Shown here one piece after another: positions 29,144-39,074 of a DNA stretch of 64,000 nt. Below the pieces are notes generated by a model. The model saw only the letters and a list, made by a program, of their open reading frames with translations, made no database searches and was not told the DNA's origin. A program made the position numbers and the translations under genes. Every line of letters begins with the position of its first letter. The first letter of the stretch is position 1. Source of the stretch: Marinomonas sp. KMM3893 (lineage in GTDB: Bacteria > Pseudomonadota > Gammaproteobacteria > Pseudomonadales > Marinomonadaceae). The DNA is taken from NCBI RefSeq assembly GCF_004352855.1, contig NZ_SJSC01000003.1:1-64000 (forward strand), in the 5' to 3' direction.

Positions 29144-31483
29144 ATGTATCTTCGTAACGCACATTTCGTGATGTCATCGTGGTTACGTCGATACCAAGAG
29201 CTGCCAATGATAAAACGACATAAAACCGCCACCGATCTATTCTCATATCCAACGTATTGGGCTGAATGTTACGGTGTTTCCCCTTTTTTGCCGACCACCC
29301 GAGAAGAAATGGACCAGCTTGGCTGGGACAGCTGTGATGTGATTATTGTCACTGGGGATGCCTATGTGGATCACCCAAGTTTTGGTATGGCCGTATTGGG
29401 GCGTTTATTAGAGTCTAAAGGCTATCGTGTCGGCATTATTGATCAACCAGATTGGCGTAATGCCAATGATTTCATGCGCTTGGGCCGTCCTAATTTGTAT
29501 TTTGGGGTAACGGCGGGGAACATGGATTCCTTGATTAACCGTTATACCGCAGACCTTAAAGTGCGTAACGACGACGCTTACACACCTTATGGTGTGGGGG
29601 GCAAACGTCCAGATCGCGCTGTCATTGTTTATTCTCAACGTTGTAAAGAAGCCTTCCATGACGTGCCTGTGATGGTCGGTGGTATTGAAGCGAGTTTGCG
29701 TCGTATTGCTCAGTATGACTATTGGAGCGATGAAGTTCGACGTTCGGTTTTGATAGACTCCACCGCCGATATTTTACTTTATGGTAATGCGGAACGCGCC
29801 ATGCTGGACGTTACTCATCAAATCGCGATGGGTAAAACGATCAAAGAATTAACCAATATTCGTGGCACCACCATTGTTCGAGATGCACCGCCAGGTGGTT
29901 ACACAGAAATTGACTCAACCCGAGTAGATTGGCCTGGCAAGGTCGACCAAATATACAGCCCTTACGAATACATTCCTGAAGGCAAATGCCAGACAAAAGA
30001 GGGCGAAGAAGACTCTGATGTCATGCCTATTCGAGTGATTCCTGCGCCATTACGTCGCGGTGAGAAACTGGACCCTGAAACCACTTATATTCGCTTGCCT
30101 TCGTTTGAAAAGGTCTCTAAAGACCCTGTTTTGTATGCGCATACTTCACGTATTTTGCACCTGGAATCTAACCCGCATAATGCGCGAGCTTTGATTCAAA
30201 AACATGGTAAAAAAGAGATTTGGGTTAATCCGCCACCAATTCCATTGGAAACACCGGAAATGGATGGTGTCTTTGATCTGCCTTATGCGCGTGTGCCACA
30301 TCCGAAATACAAAAAAGCGCGTATTCCTGCCTACGACATGATCAAAACGTCGATCAATATTATGCGAGGCTGTTTTGGTGGCTGTACTTTTTGTTCGATT
30401 ACCGAGCACGAAGGGCGGGTTATTCAGAGTCGTTCCCATGAATCTATCTTAAATGAGATAGAAGAAATCAAAGCTAAGGTGCCAGGCTTTACCGGTCATA
30501 TTTCTGACTTAGGTGGTCCTACCTCGAATATGTACACTCTGAACTGTAACGACGATGAGGTTCAGGCTTCTTGTCGTAAGTTATCCTGTGTGTATCCTAC
30601 GATTTGCTCTAACTTAAATACGGACCATAGCCCAACCACCCAGCTATACCGTAAAACGCGTGCCGTAGAAGGGATTCATACCGTTTCTATTGCCTCAGGC
30701 CTACGCTATGACCTAGCGGTTGAAGACCCTGAGTACGTACGTGAGTTGGTGACGCATCACGTTGGTGGTTTGTTAAAAATTGCCCCAGAGCACTCTGAAA
30801 AAGACACCTTGTCTAAAATGATGAAGCCGGGCATGGGCACCTACGAGCGTTTCAAGCGGATGTTTGATAAATACTCTAAAGAAGCGGGCAAAAAACAGCA
30901 TTTGATTCCGTACTTTATTGCGGCTCACCCGGGCAGTTCAGATGAAGACATGATGAATTTGGCTTTGTGGTTGAAAACCAACGATTTCAAACCGGATCAG
31001 GTACAAACCTTTTACCCTTCACCTATGTCGTTGGCGACGGCCATGTACCATTCCGGTAAGAACCCATTGAAACCGGTGACTTATAAGAGTGAAGACGTTT
31101 ATACGCCGAAAGACTATAAACAGCGCACCGTACAAAAAGGCTTTTTACGCTACCACGACCAGAACAACTGGAAAGATTTGCGTAATACCTTGATCAAAAT
31201 GGGACGCGCAGATTTGATCGGTAATGGCGACAATAAGTTGGTGCCATCGGAAGACAAAGACAAACAAGTGTCGCGTCGTCCAGTGAAGCCAAAAGCAGGG
31301 CAGCAGACCGGGGCTTCTCATACCTCGAATCGTCCAACAATGGCGAAGAATGCGGCGGCGGATAAAGCGCGTAAAAAGTCTGGTAAAGCGGGAGGCAGTG
31401 CGTCCTCTCGAGCAGGGGGCGCGCCAACAAACGCTGCTGCAGTTCCCGCTAAACGTCGTAAATCCAAGGTTAAATCTCGCTAA
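29144..31483 (+). CDS. YgiQ-family radical SAM protein
   Basis: Up to 779 residues. The YgiQ N-terminal domain begins at [20 protein letters not shown] and continues with [21 protein letters not shown]. The radical-SAM motif is [18 protein letters not shown] (Cys pattern CxxxCxxC, about residue 410). The final 90 residues are low-complexity, rich in Lys, Ala, Gly and Ser, and probably bind nucleic acid. The reaction is not established for the family. The start is uncertain: 29144 is used, but ATG 29207, just before the conserved region, is equally plausible. Confidence 0.88.
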   Translation: MYLRNAHFVMSSWLRRYQELPMIKRHKTATDLFSYPTYWAECYGVSPFLPTTREEMDQLGWDSCDVIIVTGDAYVDHPSFGMAVLGRLLESKGYRVGIIDQPDWRNANDFMRLGRPNLYFGVTAGNMDSLINRYTADLKVRNDDAYTPYGVGGKRPDRAVIVYSQRCKEAFHDVPVMVGGIEASLRRIAQYDYWSDEVRRSVLIDSTADILLYGNAERAMLDVTHQIAMGKTIKELTNIRGTTIVRDAPPGGYTEIDSTRVDWPGKVDQIYSPYEYIPEGKCQTKEGEEDSDVMPIRVIPAPLRRGEKLDPETTYIRLPSFEKVSKDPVLYAHTSRILHLESNPHNARALIQKHGKKEIWVNPPPIPLETPEMDGVFDLPYARVPHPKYKKARIPAYDMIKTSINIMRGCFGGCTFCSITEHEGRVIQSRSHESILNEIEEIKAKVPGFTGHISDLGGPTSNMYTLNCNDDEVQASCRKLSCVYPTICSNLNTDHSPTTQLYRKTRAVEGIHTVSIASGLRYDLAVEDPEYVRELVTHHVGGLLKIAPEHSEKDTLSKMMKPGMGTYERFKRMFDKYSKEAGKKQHLIPYFIAAHPGSSDEDMMNLALWLKTNDFKPDQVQTFYPSPMSLATAMYHSGKNPLKPVTYKSEDVYTPKDYKQRTVQKGFLRYHDQNNWKDLRNTLIKMGRADLIGNGDNKLVPSEDKDKQVSRRPVKPKAGQQTGASHTSNRPTMAKNAAADKARKKSGKAGGSASSRAGGAPTNAAAVPAKRRKSKVKSR

Positions 31484-31506
31484 GAAAAACCAAGATAGGT
31501 GAGTCT

Positions 31507-31544
31507 AAAACCTCGTAGTGCTCGGTCATTACGAGGTTTTTTAT
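31507..31544 (+). terminator. Terminator after the YgiQ gene
   Basis: AAAACCTCGTA (31507-31517) pairs with TACGAGGTTTT (31530-31540) around a 12-base loop, with further T following. Confidence 0.85.
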
Positions 31545-31779
31545 TGTCTGAAATGCACTGATAGTGAGCGTGTAAAAGGTAAAAAGTCATAAAGCGAGCA
31601 CAGTGGATGATAAACACTCCAGTTTATGGATAATACAGTCCATCAAATTTGGTATGTGTTATGCATACGTTGCAGAAACGCTGGGTTACTATTTAATCTG
31701 CGTTAACCGCTTCCACAAGAAGCGAACGACAGCTATTCCGTCATTAATCAAAAGTTAATGCGGGCATTGAGGACTTATT

Positions 31780-32379
31780 ATGAACGTAACACACCGTTGG
31801 CTTTCTATTTTTGAAGGCTGTGTATTGGTTGCTTTAGGCATACACATTCTGAACTCAGCCGGTCTACTGATTAGTGGCACTGCTGGAGTCGGTATGATAC
31901 TGAGACAGTTAACCGACCTTTCTTTTGGGCAGTTATTCTTTTTGCTCAACATCCCTTTTTATCTGCTTGCTTGGCGTACTTTAGGTCGAGACTTTACCGT
32001 TAACACCTTTATCAGTATTAGCTTGTTGTCGATTTTCTCTGAGTTAATGAAACACTTTGTTTCGATTGATATGAACCCTATTTTATCGGGTACCTTAGGG
32101 GGATTATTGGTGGGTTTTGGGCTCATTATTTTATTCCGACATAACGCCTCTTTAGGTGGGTTGAATATTCTCTCTGTGTATTTAGAGCGCCGCTATGGGA
32201 TTCATGCCAGCAAGACCACACTAGTGGCTGACTTATTGGTTTTTGCGGTGGCGATAGTGACATTAAAAGCGGAAAGCATAGGCTACTCTTTGCTTGCCTT
32301 TGCTTTTTTAAGTTCAGTGGTAGGGCGCTACCATCGACCACCCAAATGGGCGCACGCCAAAGAAATCAAAGCGGCTTAA
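31780..32379 (+). CDS. YitT-family membrane protein
   Basis: 199 residues with about five hydrophobic helices. The features SAGLLISGTAGVGMILRQLT near the start and HNASLGGLNILSVYLERRYG near residue 125 are typical of the YitT/DUF161 membrane family, often annotated as transporters without proof. It stands alone between two terminators or hairpins. The 236 bases upstream of it, after the terminator at 31507-31544, show no clear feature. Confidence 0.82.
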   Translation: MNVTHRWLSIFEGCVLVALGIHILNSAGLLISGTAGVGMILRQLTDLSFGQLFFLLNIPFYLLAWRTLGRDFTVNTFISISLLSIFSELMKHFVSIDMNPILSGTLGGLLVGFGLIILFRHNASLGGLNILSVYLERRYGIHASKTTLVADLLVFAVAIVTLKAESIGYSLLAFAFLSSVVGRYHRPPKWAHAKEIKAA

Positions 32380-32408
32380 TTGGTGGTTCACCATTGGTAG
32401 AGGCAAAC

Positions 32409-32437
32409 AAGCCAATAAGAGGCCGTCTTATTGGCTT
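32409..32437. terminator. Hairpin between convergent genes
   Basis: A perfect 12-bp inverted repeat (AAGCCAATAAGA / TCTTATTGGCTT) with a GGCCG loop lies between the ends of the YitT gene and the minus-strand permease gene. T-runs are short on both strands, so it may be a modest bidirectional terminator or an mRNA 3'-end stabiliser. Confidence 0.6.
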
Positions 32438-32488
32438 AAAGATTGACGCTAAGTACTGACTCATGTGCGTTGGCTTACTTCATATTGA

Positions 32489-33637
32489 TTAATGTGAATG
32501 CTGATGAGAATGGCCTTTGTTCATTTTCATCATCATCTGCTTCGTTAATGAAACAACCATGAGAAACGCAAGAATGACGCCGGTTGATAGGGTAACCCAA
32601 CTAGGCAATAGCGTGAGCTCAGGACCAATTTGAGGCACCACTGAAATAGCAAATTTAGTCACCAGAAAATCGACTAAAAAACCGAACAATAACGCACCGC
32701 CTAATACCCCTGTTAAATACCCTACTAAGGCTTTCTTGCCTAACTCTTTTGCGACAACACCTAAGGTGGCAATGTTGGTAGCAGGCCCTGCCATCATAAA
32801 AACGAGGACGGGTCCTGGTGCCACACCGGCTAATAAAAGACCCGCTGCGATGGGGGTCGATGCGGTCGCACAGATATACATGGGGATGGATATCAGCACC
32901 ATAACAAGCATGGCCAATAAGCCATTTCCCCATGACGCTAGAAAGTCATCAGGAATGTAGGTTTGCACTAGGGCCGCAAACCCCAAACCAACCAATAACC
33001 AAAGGGCGGTATCGTCTAATAGCTCTGTGGCAGCATAGTGGAGGCTTGAGCGAATTTTAGCCGTGATGCTTGCAGACTTTACTGGCGCATCATTTGTTGA
33101 GCAGCAGGACGCTTCAGCTGTGCTGGTTGTGCCGCAGCACGATGGCTCTGCGGGTGTGCTGGTAGCACAGCACGAGCTCGTTTCCTTGGCATTCACTTGC
33201 GTTGCCGACTTTGTATTAGGGACGCCATCATCGTCATCTCGGCCCACCAATAACCCTGCCAGAATGGCACTAAAAACGGCGGCGATAGGGCGAATAATGG
33301 CCATAAAAGGCCCTAGTAAAACGTAGGATACGGTAATGGAGTCGACCCCAGTTTCAGGCGTGGACACCAAAAAAGACGTGGTAGATGCTTTGGAAGCGCC
33401 CGCACGGCGTAAGCCCACCGCGGCGGGAATAACACCACAAGAGCACAGTGGCAATGGTGCGCCAAAGACGGCGGCTTTAACGACGGATTTTAGGCCGTGT
33501 CCACCGAGTTGCTTGTTCATCCAGCTCATTGGAACAAACACCTTGAGCAGGCCGGCCAAGATGAACCCTAGGAGTAGCCAGGGAGCAGATTCCAAAAAAA
33601 GTTCCGCAAAATGAGTTAAGAAGGCCATGGTATTCAC
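32489..33637 (-). CDS. SO_0444-type Cu/Zn efflux permease (ArsP-like)
   Basis: 382 residues with about eight to ten helices in two halves. Key motifs are APLPLCSCGVIPAAVGLRRAG in the first half and SIPMYICATASTPIAAGLL in the second, typical of DUF318/ArsP-like permeases. The cytoplasmic loop between the halves has three Ser-Cys-Cys groups (SSCCATS, PSCCGTT, ASCCSTN), and the C-terminus ends KGHSHQHSH; both are likely metal-binding. Its start overlaps the zntR stop by four bases (ATGA), giving a zntR-permease operon. Export of Zn or Cu is inferred from family and regulator. Confidence 0.85.
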   Translation of the reverse strand: MNTMAFLTHFAELFLESAPWLLLGFILAGLLKVFVPMSWMNKQLGGHGLKSVVKAAVFGAPLPLCSCGVIPAAVGLRRAGASKASTTSFLVSTPETGVDSITVSYVLLGPFMAIIRPIAAVFSAILAGLLVGRDDDDGVPNTKSATQVNAKETSSCCATSTPAEPSCCGTTSTAEASCCSTNDAPVKSASITAKIRSSLHYAATELLDDTALWLLVGLGFAALVQTYIPDDFLASWGNGLLAMLVMVLISIPMYICATASTPIAAGLLLAGVAPGPVLVFMMAGPATNIATLGVVAKELGKKALVGYLTGVLGGALLFGFLVDFLVTKFAISVVPQIGPELTLLPSWVTLSTGVILAFLMVVSLTKQMMMKMNKGHSHQHSH

Positions 33638-34077
33638 TCCTTTAGACAGTGATGATGTTCTGGTTGAACGTTATGAACATCAGATTCCAGTGCTTCGAGT
33701 ATGGTGCACTGAGCCGCGCTTCCAGGGCCGCCACAGCAGGCATCAGACAGCTGTTTTAATGATTGTTGGAAGTGGTTAAGTTCGGCGATTTTTCTTTCAA
33801 CTTCTTCAAGTTTTGCATCGACCACTATTTTGACATCGGCACAGGCGTTGTTGTCTTTATCGACCTCGATAGAAAGCAGCTCATGGATATCCGCTAAGCT
33901 AAAGCCAACGGTTTTGGCGCGAAGGATAAAAGACAATGTTTTTTTGTCTTGCTCGGTATACAGCCGATAGCCTGAATCAGAACGCTTTGATGGCGTTAAT
34001 AGGCCATGCTTTTCATAAAATCTGAGCGTATCGCTTTTTACCTTGAAGTCGTTTGCCAGCTCGCCAATACGGTACAT
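33634..34077 (-). CDS. zntR: ZntR-like MerR-family zinc-responsive regulator
   Basis: 147 residues. MYRIGELANDFKVKSDTLRFYEK is the MerR helix-turn-helix, closely like E. coli ZntR. The metal-binding features are a central Cys in the NNACADVK segment and the C-terminal loop DACCGGPGSAAQC, again ZntR-like, with an extra His-rich end (PEHHHCLKE). It activates the promoter at 34108-34139, which drives its own operon with the efflux permease. The start at MYRIG is set by homology; an upstream in-frame extension of 74 residues is not MerR-like. Confidence 0.92.
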   Translation of the reverse strand: MYRIGELANDFKVKSDTLRFYEKHGLLTPSKRSDSGYRLYTEQDKKTLSFILRAKTVGFSLADIHELLSIEVDKDNNACADVKIVVDAKLEEVERKIAELNHFQQSLKQLSDACCGGPGSAAQCTILEALESDVHNVQPEHHHCLKE

Positions 34078-34107
34078 GCTTTTCTCTCTTGAATGATAGT
34101 TAAGACA

Positions 34108-34139
34108 AGTATAAACCTTGGATGTTAGTCCAAGGTCAA
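34108..34139 (-). promoter_or_regulatory. MerR/ZntR-type promoter with 20-bp spacer
   Basis: On the minus strand, TTGACC (34139-34134) and TATACT (34113-34108) are separated by exactly 20 bases. Within the spacer lies a perfect inverted repeat, ACCTTGGA / TCCAAGGT (34115-34122 and 34129-34136), with a 6-base centre. The overlong spacer and dyad are the hallmarks of promoters underwound by MerR-family activators. Confidence 0.9.
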
Positions 34140-34307
34140 GATTTTGGTGATGTATTCTGATGAGATTGAAGATAGAGGCTAAAGTAGGATAGAAATTCAT
34201 AGTAAAACAAGGGTAGACTCTAAGATGTTGTTTAAAAAACACACATTGGTGATTTTGTAACAGGTGTGGCACTCTATTTGAACCAATTAAGGAAGGCATA
34301 ACGGAGC

Positions 34308-36095
34308 ATGAAGCAAATACCCACAGTATTGATTGTCGATGATGTACCTGAGAATTTGCGGGTATTAAATGACGTTATCTCGGCATTAGACTGCCAGGTT
34401 GTCGTGGCCAATTCAGGAGAGCGTGCATTGGCTTTGTTGGAGCGAACTGAGCCTTGCCTTGTCCTTTTAGACGTTATGATGGGTGGGATTGATGGTTTTG
34501 AAACCTGCCGCCAAATAAGAGCCAATGCCAAGTTTAAAGATCTCCCTGTGGTGTTTGTTACCGCCTTAGTAGACGATATTAGTCGTGGCTTCGATGCGGG
34601 AGGAAACGATTACATAACGAAGCCTATTCGTGTTGAAGAAGTACGCTCGCGTGTTGCTCATCAGTTGGAGCGTTTCAATTTGACGAATGAGCTAAAAGAC
34701 TTGAACCTTATGTTGGAAGAAAAGGTTCGGGATCGCACCGCCGACTTAAATTTAGCCAATCGTCATTTACGCAAAGAAGTGAATGAGCGGCGCTATATGC
34801 AAGACCGCTTGAACTATCTTGCCCAGCATGACTTTGTCACTCAGCTTTATAATCGCGACGCATTAGACGAGCATATTACCCACCTTATTTCCGGTGTTCA
34901 GTCCAAAACGAACGCCCACGTTCCTTACTTTGTGTTAATCGACATTAATGAGTTTCATCTGATTAATGATGCCTGTGGCTGTATAGCAGGCGATGAATTG
35001 TTGCATCAACTTGCCACTGTTATTAATGACTTATGCTCTCCCCAGCGAGATTTTTGTACGCGTTTGAGTGGCGATAAATTTGCCATCGCCGTTGGGCGAG
35101 GAGGCGCCGAAGCCGTTGAGTCGCTCTTCCGTATCATGAATCAGCGTATTGAAGACTTTGTTTTTGTTTGGGATGGTCGTCAATTTAGAACATCCCTGAC
35201 GAAAATTGCGATCCCCATTACCGTCGATATGGTGTCTTTTGAGCAAGTGATCATGTTGGCGGACGAAGTGAGTTACTCCTGCAAGAAAAGCGGTATTTAT
35301 TCACGCATTGTGGAGAACGCAGACGCCCTTGCTTATGAAGAGCGTAGAGGCAATTTGAATTGGGGGCTGCGTATTATTGATGGCCTTGAGAAAGATCTGT
35401 TTGAGGTGCATTTTCAGCAGCTGTTTCCACTGACAGAAACAAGGACGCTTGGCAAAAAAATTGAAATTCTAGTTCGTTTGAGAGACGAGAAAACGGGGAA
35501 ACTGCTTTATCCGAATGACTTTATTCGCGCAGCGGAGCGCTTTGGCATCATCTCCAAAATAGACCGTTGGGTCATCAGCCATACCATGCAACAGCTGGCA
35601 GAAAGGCCGCACCTATGGGAAGAAGTTAGCCAGGTGGCTCTGAATGTGTCTGCGTTGTCGGTTCGTGAAGCGGATTTTGCAGATTTTATTGTCGCACAAC
35701 TGGATAAATACCAGCTTGATGGCCAGAAGTTTTGTTTTGAAATCACAGAAACTGAAGCGCTGAATAACTTTGTAGATACGCGTCACTTTATGTCTCTATT
35801 GCATGAGTGCGGCTGCAGTATTGCGCTGGATGATTTTGGAACAGGCTTTTCTTCGTTTGCCTACTTGATGGATTTGCCCTTCGACTTGATCAAAATTGAT
35901 GGGTTGTTTGTCAAAGACATGCACCTGAACGCAATACACCACGGTATGGTGGATTCCATTGTCAAGCTGGCCAAAATGCTTGATAAACCTGTGGTCGCTG
36001 AGTTTGTTGAAAACCAAGACATTGTTTTGCAGTTACAGGCATTAGGGGTGGAGTGGGGACAAGGTTACCACTTTCATAAACCTGAAAAACTGTAA
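34308..36095 (+). CDS. Response regulator with degenerate GGDEF and EAL domains
   Basis: 595 residues: a receiver domain (IVDDVPENLRVL, phospho-acceptor Asp55 in LLDVMMGG, and ITKPI), a coiled-coil linker (LMLEEKVRDRTADLNLANRH), GGDEF (DFVTQLYNRDALDE) and EAL. The GGDEF signature is replaced by RLSGDKFAI, so cyclase activity is unlikely. The EAL domain keeps EILVR (ExLxR), ETEAL, the LDDFGTGFSSF loop, KIDG, the Glu in AEFVENQD and QGYHF, so c-di-GMP phosphodiesterase activity is likely. The hybrid kinase gene 117 bases downstream is its probable partner. Confidence 0.88.
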   Translation: MKQIPTVLIVDDVPENLRVLNDVISALDCQVVVANSGERALALLERTEPCLVLLDVMMGGIDGFETCRQIRANAKFKDLPVVFVTALVDDISRGFDAGGNDYITKPIRVEEVRSRVAHQLERFNLTNELKDLNLMLEEKVRDRTADLNLANRHLRKEVNERRYMQDRLNYLAQHDFVTQLYNRDALDEHITHLISGVQSKTNAHVPYFVLIDINEFHLINDACGCIAGDELLHQLATVINDLCSPQRDFCTRLSGDKFAIAVGRGGAEAVESLFRIMNQRIEDFVFVWDGRQFRTSLTKIAIPITVDMVSFEQVIMLADEVSYSCKKSGIYSRIVENADALAYEERRGNLNWGLRIIDGLEKDLFEVHFQQLFPLTETRTLGKKIEILVRLRDEKTGKLLYPNDFIRAAERFGIISKIDRWVISHTMQQLAERPHLWEEVSQVALNVSALSVREADFADFIVAQLDKYQLDGQKFCFEITETEALNNFVDTRHFMSLLHECGCSIALDDFGTGFSSFAYLMDLPFDLIKIDGLFVKDMHLNAIHHGMVDSIVKLAKMLDKPVVAEFVENQDIVLQLQALGVEWGQGYHFHKPEKL

Positions 36096-36211
36096 ACCAA
36101 GATACGCCCCCTTAACACTGTGTTTCCAAAGGGACGTGTTTCTCTAAGAAGAGAAGCACAGGAGGAGGCGTGTTGCACCCCCCTGCGTTCGAATCGCTAA
36201 GGAATCCGATT

Positions 36212-38923
36212 ATGCCGTCTGGAACCTCGACCATTGTTAGTATATTGATCTTTTTGTTTATCGGAACCGCTGCGCTTCTGGTGATTTTTCAGCTGGTGTT
36301 TCTTATTCGCTTTAAGCATTTGCAACGACGCTATTCTAAAGCCATTTTGGCCACCAAAGCGGGTGTCTGGGAATGGTTTCCACAAAGTAAAAAGTTTTAT
36401 ATTTCCTCTGAGTTTTTTGCCCAATTTGGTTTTGGGGAAGAAAACGTGCCAAACAATATTCAAGACTGGCTCGCCTACCTCAAGAAAGAAGATCGCCCCG
36501 ACTTTGATGAATGGTCGGCGGCCATTTTGACGCAACAGATAAACCAAACAACGCCTCAGTCACTGCGTTTTCGTGTCGACGATATAAACGGTGAGAGCCA
36601 GTGGCTTGAAATGCGTGGCAGCGTGACTCGCTGGGACAGCCGTCGGCGCGTGCAGTGCATTGTTGGCACCTTGGAGCAAGTTAATCACCTTGTTGCCACA
36701 GAAAAAGAATTGATTTCGGCTCGTGAGAATGCCCGCCGGCGCGAATTAATTCTCTCATCCTTACTGAATAATATCCCCGACCCTGTGTGGTCAAAAGATC
36801 AGGATGGTCATTATTTAGACTGTAATGATGCTTTCTCGACGTTTAATAATTTACAGCGCGATCAGGTAAAAGGAAAAACCGATCAAGAGCTTAACCTCGA
36901 TGGCAATGGCCAATATTATCAAGACCGAGACAATCAGGCTTTGCAGCGTGGAGAAACCCTACATGAGCATTGTTGGGGGACAGCCGCAGACGGCAGCGGT
37001 CAACGCTTGTTTGAAGTCTATCGTGTGCCAATCGAAGAGCCTTCATTGAATTTTAAAGGCGTATTGGGGATCGCAAGAGACATTACAGAGCGCAACTCAC
37101 TCATCAGTGAGCTAAAGCTTTTTAAAAGCTTTGCGGATAACTCTGCCCAAGGGTTTGGTATGGCAACGTTAAACGGGGACATGTCTTATCTGAACAAAAA
37201 AATGCGTGATTTGCTTTGCGTTAGTGACGATGTGCCGCTTAAAGATCTCAACTACCTCGCATTTTATCCGTCTAAAAGTCAGCAATTTTTAACCAACACC
37301 GTGATTCCTTATGTCAAAGAGCACGGCGTCTGGGAGGGGGAGCTGCAAGCGCAGAGTATGGATGGGCGGGTGTTTGAAACCTATGAAACCTACTTTATTT
37401 TACGCAACGACGAAGGCGACGCCATTTCTTTTGGCGATATCATGAGCGACATCAGTGACCAAAAGAACGTCTCCGCTCAATTGGAGAATGCAAAACAGGC
37501 CGCAGAGCAAGCCAGCCAGGCGAAAAGTAACTTCTTGGCAAATATGAGTCACGAAATCCGCACCCCGCTGAATGCCATTATTGGCTACGCACAACTGATC
37601 CGAGAAGACATGACCCTAACTGGTGTCGCAAAGACGCGCTTTCAAGCCATTGAAGGAGCCGGTGAACGTTTACTGGCCTTGATCAACGACATTTTAGACA
37701 TTGCCCGAATCGAATCCGGCCGCATGGTGTTGCACTGCCAGAAAGTCAGTTTGCGAAAAGAAATACTGCAGGTGGTTAAGTTGCTTCAAGGGCAGGCACA
37801 AAAAAAAGGCTTGCAGCTTAGTGCCGATCTAGACATGCCGGCTGAATTATTGGTGTGGATTGACCCTGTTAAATTTCATCAAGTACTGACTAATTTGGTC
37901 GGCAATGCCGTGAAATTTACTGCGACAGGTTCCGTGACAGTAACGAGCCATTATGAAGACGATTTACTTGAGTTAGTTATCTCAGACACAGGCCCAGGAA
38001 TTGATAATACGCAAATGGACAGCCTATTTACGCCATTTGTTCAGGGGGAGGCAGGTCAGCGCGAAGGTGGTACAGGCCTTGGGTTGGCGTTGTCTCATAC
38101 CCTCGTAAAGTTAATGGGCGGATCGCTTGCTATTCAGAGCCCTCCTTCTGGTGGAACCCGTGTTACTGTGATGATGCCGATTTCAGACATGACAGAAGAA
38201 GTGACCCTTGAATACTCTGCTTTTGAAGCCGGTTCCCATAGTCGCCTAAGTCACCCTATTAGTGTGCTGGTGGCCGAAGACGATGACTGGTCTAGGGATA
38301 TTTTAGTGTCTTTACTGGAGAAGGCGGGTTGCCAAATTATTGAGGCAGAAGACGGAGAAATCGCCATTGAACGCTTTAAGAAATATCGCCCTGAAATGGT
38401 AATGACCGACATCCGTATGCCAAACAAAAGTGGCCGAGATCTATTGAAGGCGATTCAAGATTTGGACCCAGATAACAAGATTCCTGTCATCGCGGTGACG
38501 GCTTCCACCATGACTCACGAATTAGCCGAGTTGAAAAAAGACGGTTTTTGGCAGGTAATAGCCAAGCCATATAAAGTGGAAGAAGTGTATGAGGCGTTGG
38601 TGTCCCATATGGATGTCCGATTTGTGCCCATATTTGATGACCATAAAGAGGCCGCATTAGCGTCTTCTTTGTCGAAAACAGCCGAGTGCCAACAAGCGGT
38701 GATGGCGGATCAAGACTGGCAGGAAATCTATCGGGCTGCGAAAAGTGGGGATATCAATAAGACCAACGAAGTAGTACAGCGACTTAGTGAGCAACTGCCT
38801 GCTTCACAACGGCGGGATATCACACAAGCGCTCGATACTTTTGACTTGGAGTTAGTCGAGCAACTGATTGTAGATTTTCATCCAGACGTTCTTCTTTCTG
38901 GCGGGGATTCATCGCAGCTTTAA
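36212..38923 (+). CDS. Hybrid sensor histidine kinase with PAS domains and receiver
   Basis: About 903 residues. One N-terminal membrane helix (residues 7-33) and no periplasmic loop are seen. Three PAS-like regions follow (roughly 45-160, 185-300 and 305-420), then HisKA with His447 in NMSHEIRTPLNAIIGY, HATPase with NLVGNAVKFT and GTGLGLALS, and a receiver with Asp733 in MVMTDIRMPN. The last 90 residues are helical without an HPt histidine motif. ATG 36212 has AAGGAA upstream; a TTG start 42 bases earlier is weaker. It probably phosphorylates the upstream GGDEF/EAL regulator. The signal is unknown. Confidence 0.9.
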   Translation: MPSGTSTIVSILIFLFIGTAALLVIFQLVFLIRFKHLQRRYSKAILATKAGVWEWFPQSKKFYISSEFFAQFGFGEENVPNNIQDWLAYLKKEDRPDFDEWSAAILTQQINQTTPQSLRFRVDDINGESQWLEMRGSVTRWDSRRRVQCIVGTLEQVNHLVATEKELISARENARRRELILSSLLNNIPDPVWSKDQDGHYLDCNDAFSTFNNLQRDQVKGKTDQELNLDGNGQYYQDRDNQALQRGETLHEHCWGTAADGSGQRLFEVYRVPIEEPSLNFKGVLGIARDITERNSLISELKLFKSFADNSAQGFGMATLNGDMSYLNKKMRDLLCVSDDVPLKDLNYLAFYPSKSQQFLTNTVIPYVKEHGVWEGELQAQSMDGRVFETYETYFILRNDEGDAISFGDIMSDISDQKNVSAQLENAKQAAEQASQAKSNFLANMSHEIRTPLNAIIGYAQLIREDMTLTGVAKTRFQAIEGAGERLLALINDILDIARIESGRMVLHCQKVSLRKEILQVVKLLQGQAQKKGLQLSADLDMPAELLVWIDPVKFHQVLTNLVGNAVKFTATGSVTVTSHYEDDLLELVISDTGPGIDNTQMDSLFTPFVQGEAGQREGGTGLGLALSHTLVKLMGGSLAIQSPPSGGTRVTVMMPISDMTEEVTLEYSAFEAGSHSRLSHPISVLVAEDDDWSRDILVSLLEKAGCQIIEAEDGEIAIERFKKYRPEMVMTDIRMPNKSGRDLLKAIQDLDPDNKIPVIAVTASTMTHELAELKKDGFWQVIAKPYKVEEVYEALVSHMDVRFVPIFDDHKEAALASSLSKTAECQQAVMADQDWQEIYRAAKSGDINKTNEVVQRLSEQLPASQRRDITQALDTFDLELVEQLIVDFHPDVLLSGGDSSQL

Positions 38924-39010
38924 TATGTTTTTGATTCATGTTTCGTGCCGCGCTTTGAGTTTGACATAACGCAAGGCCACGGATAAGGTTCAAGCGAGAC
39001 AAGACATAGC

Positions 39011-39038
39011 AAAACCGCCTACAATAGGCGGTTTTCTA
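39011..39038 (+). terminator. Terminator between kinase and cobalamin operon
   Basis: An 11-bp perfect stem (AAAACCGCCTA / TAGGCGGTTTT) with a CAA loop is followed by a short T-rich stretch. It separates the kinase gene from the chelatase-like gene at 39075. Confidence 0.85.
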
Positions 39039-39074
39039 GTTTCCCTTTGACCCTAATCAACGACAGGTAACACC

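Noticed and set aside
34308-36095. Active diguanylate cyclase
   Set aside because: The GGDEF signature is SGDKF, which should not support catalysis; only the EAL domain is likely active.
38924-39074. Possible cobalamin riboswitch ahead of the corrin operon
   Set aside because: The gap holds only a terminator hairpin and about 36 bases before the start. It is too short for a cobalamin riboswitch, and the B12-box sequence was not seen.
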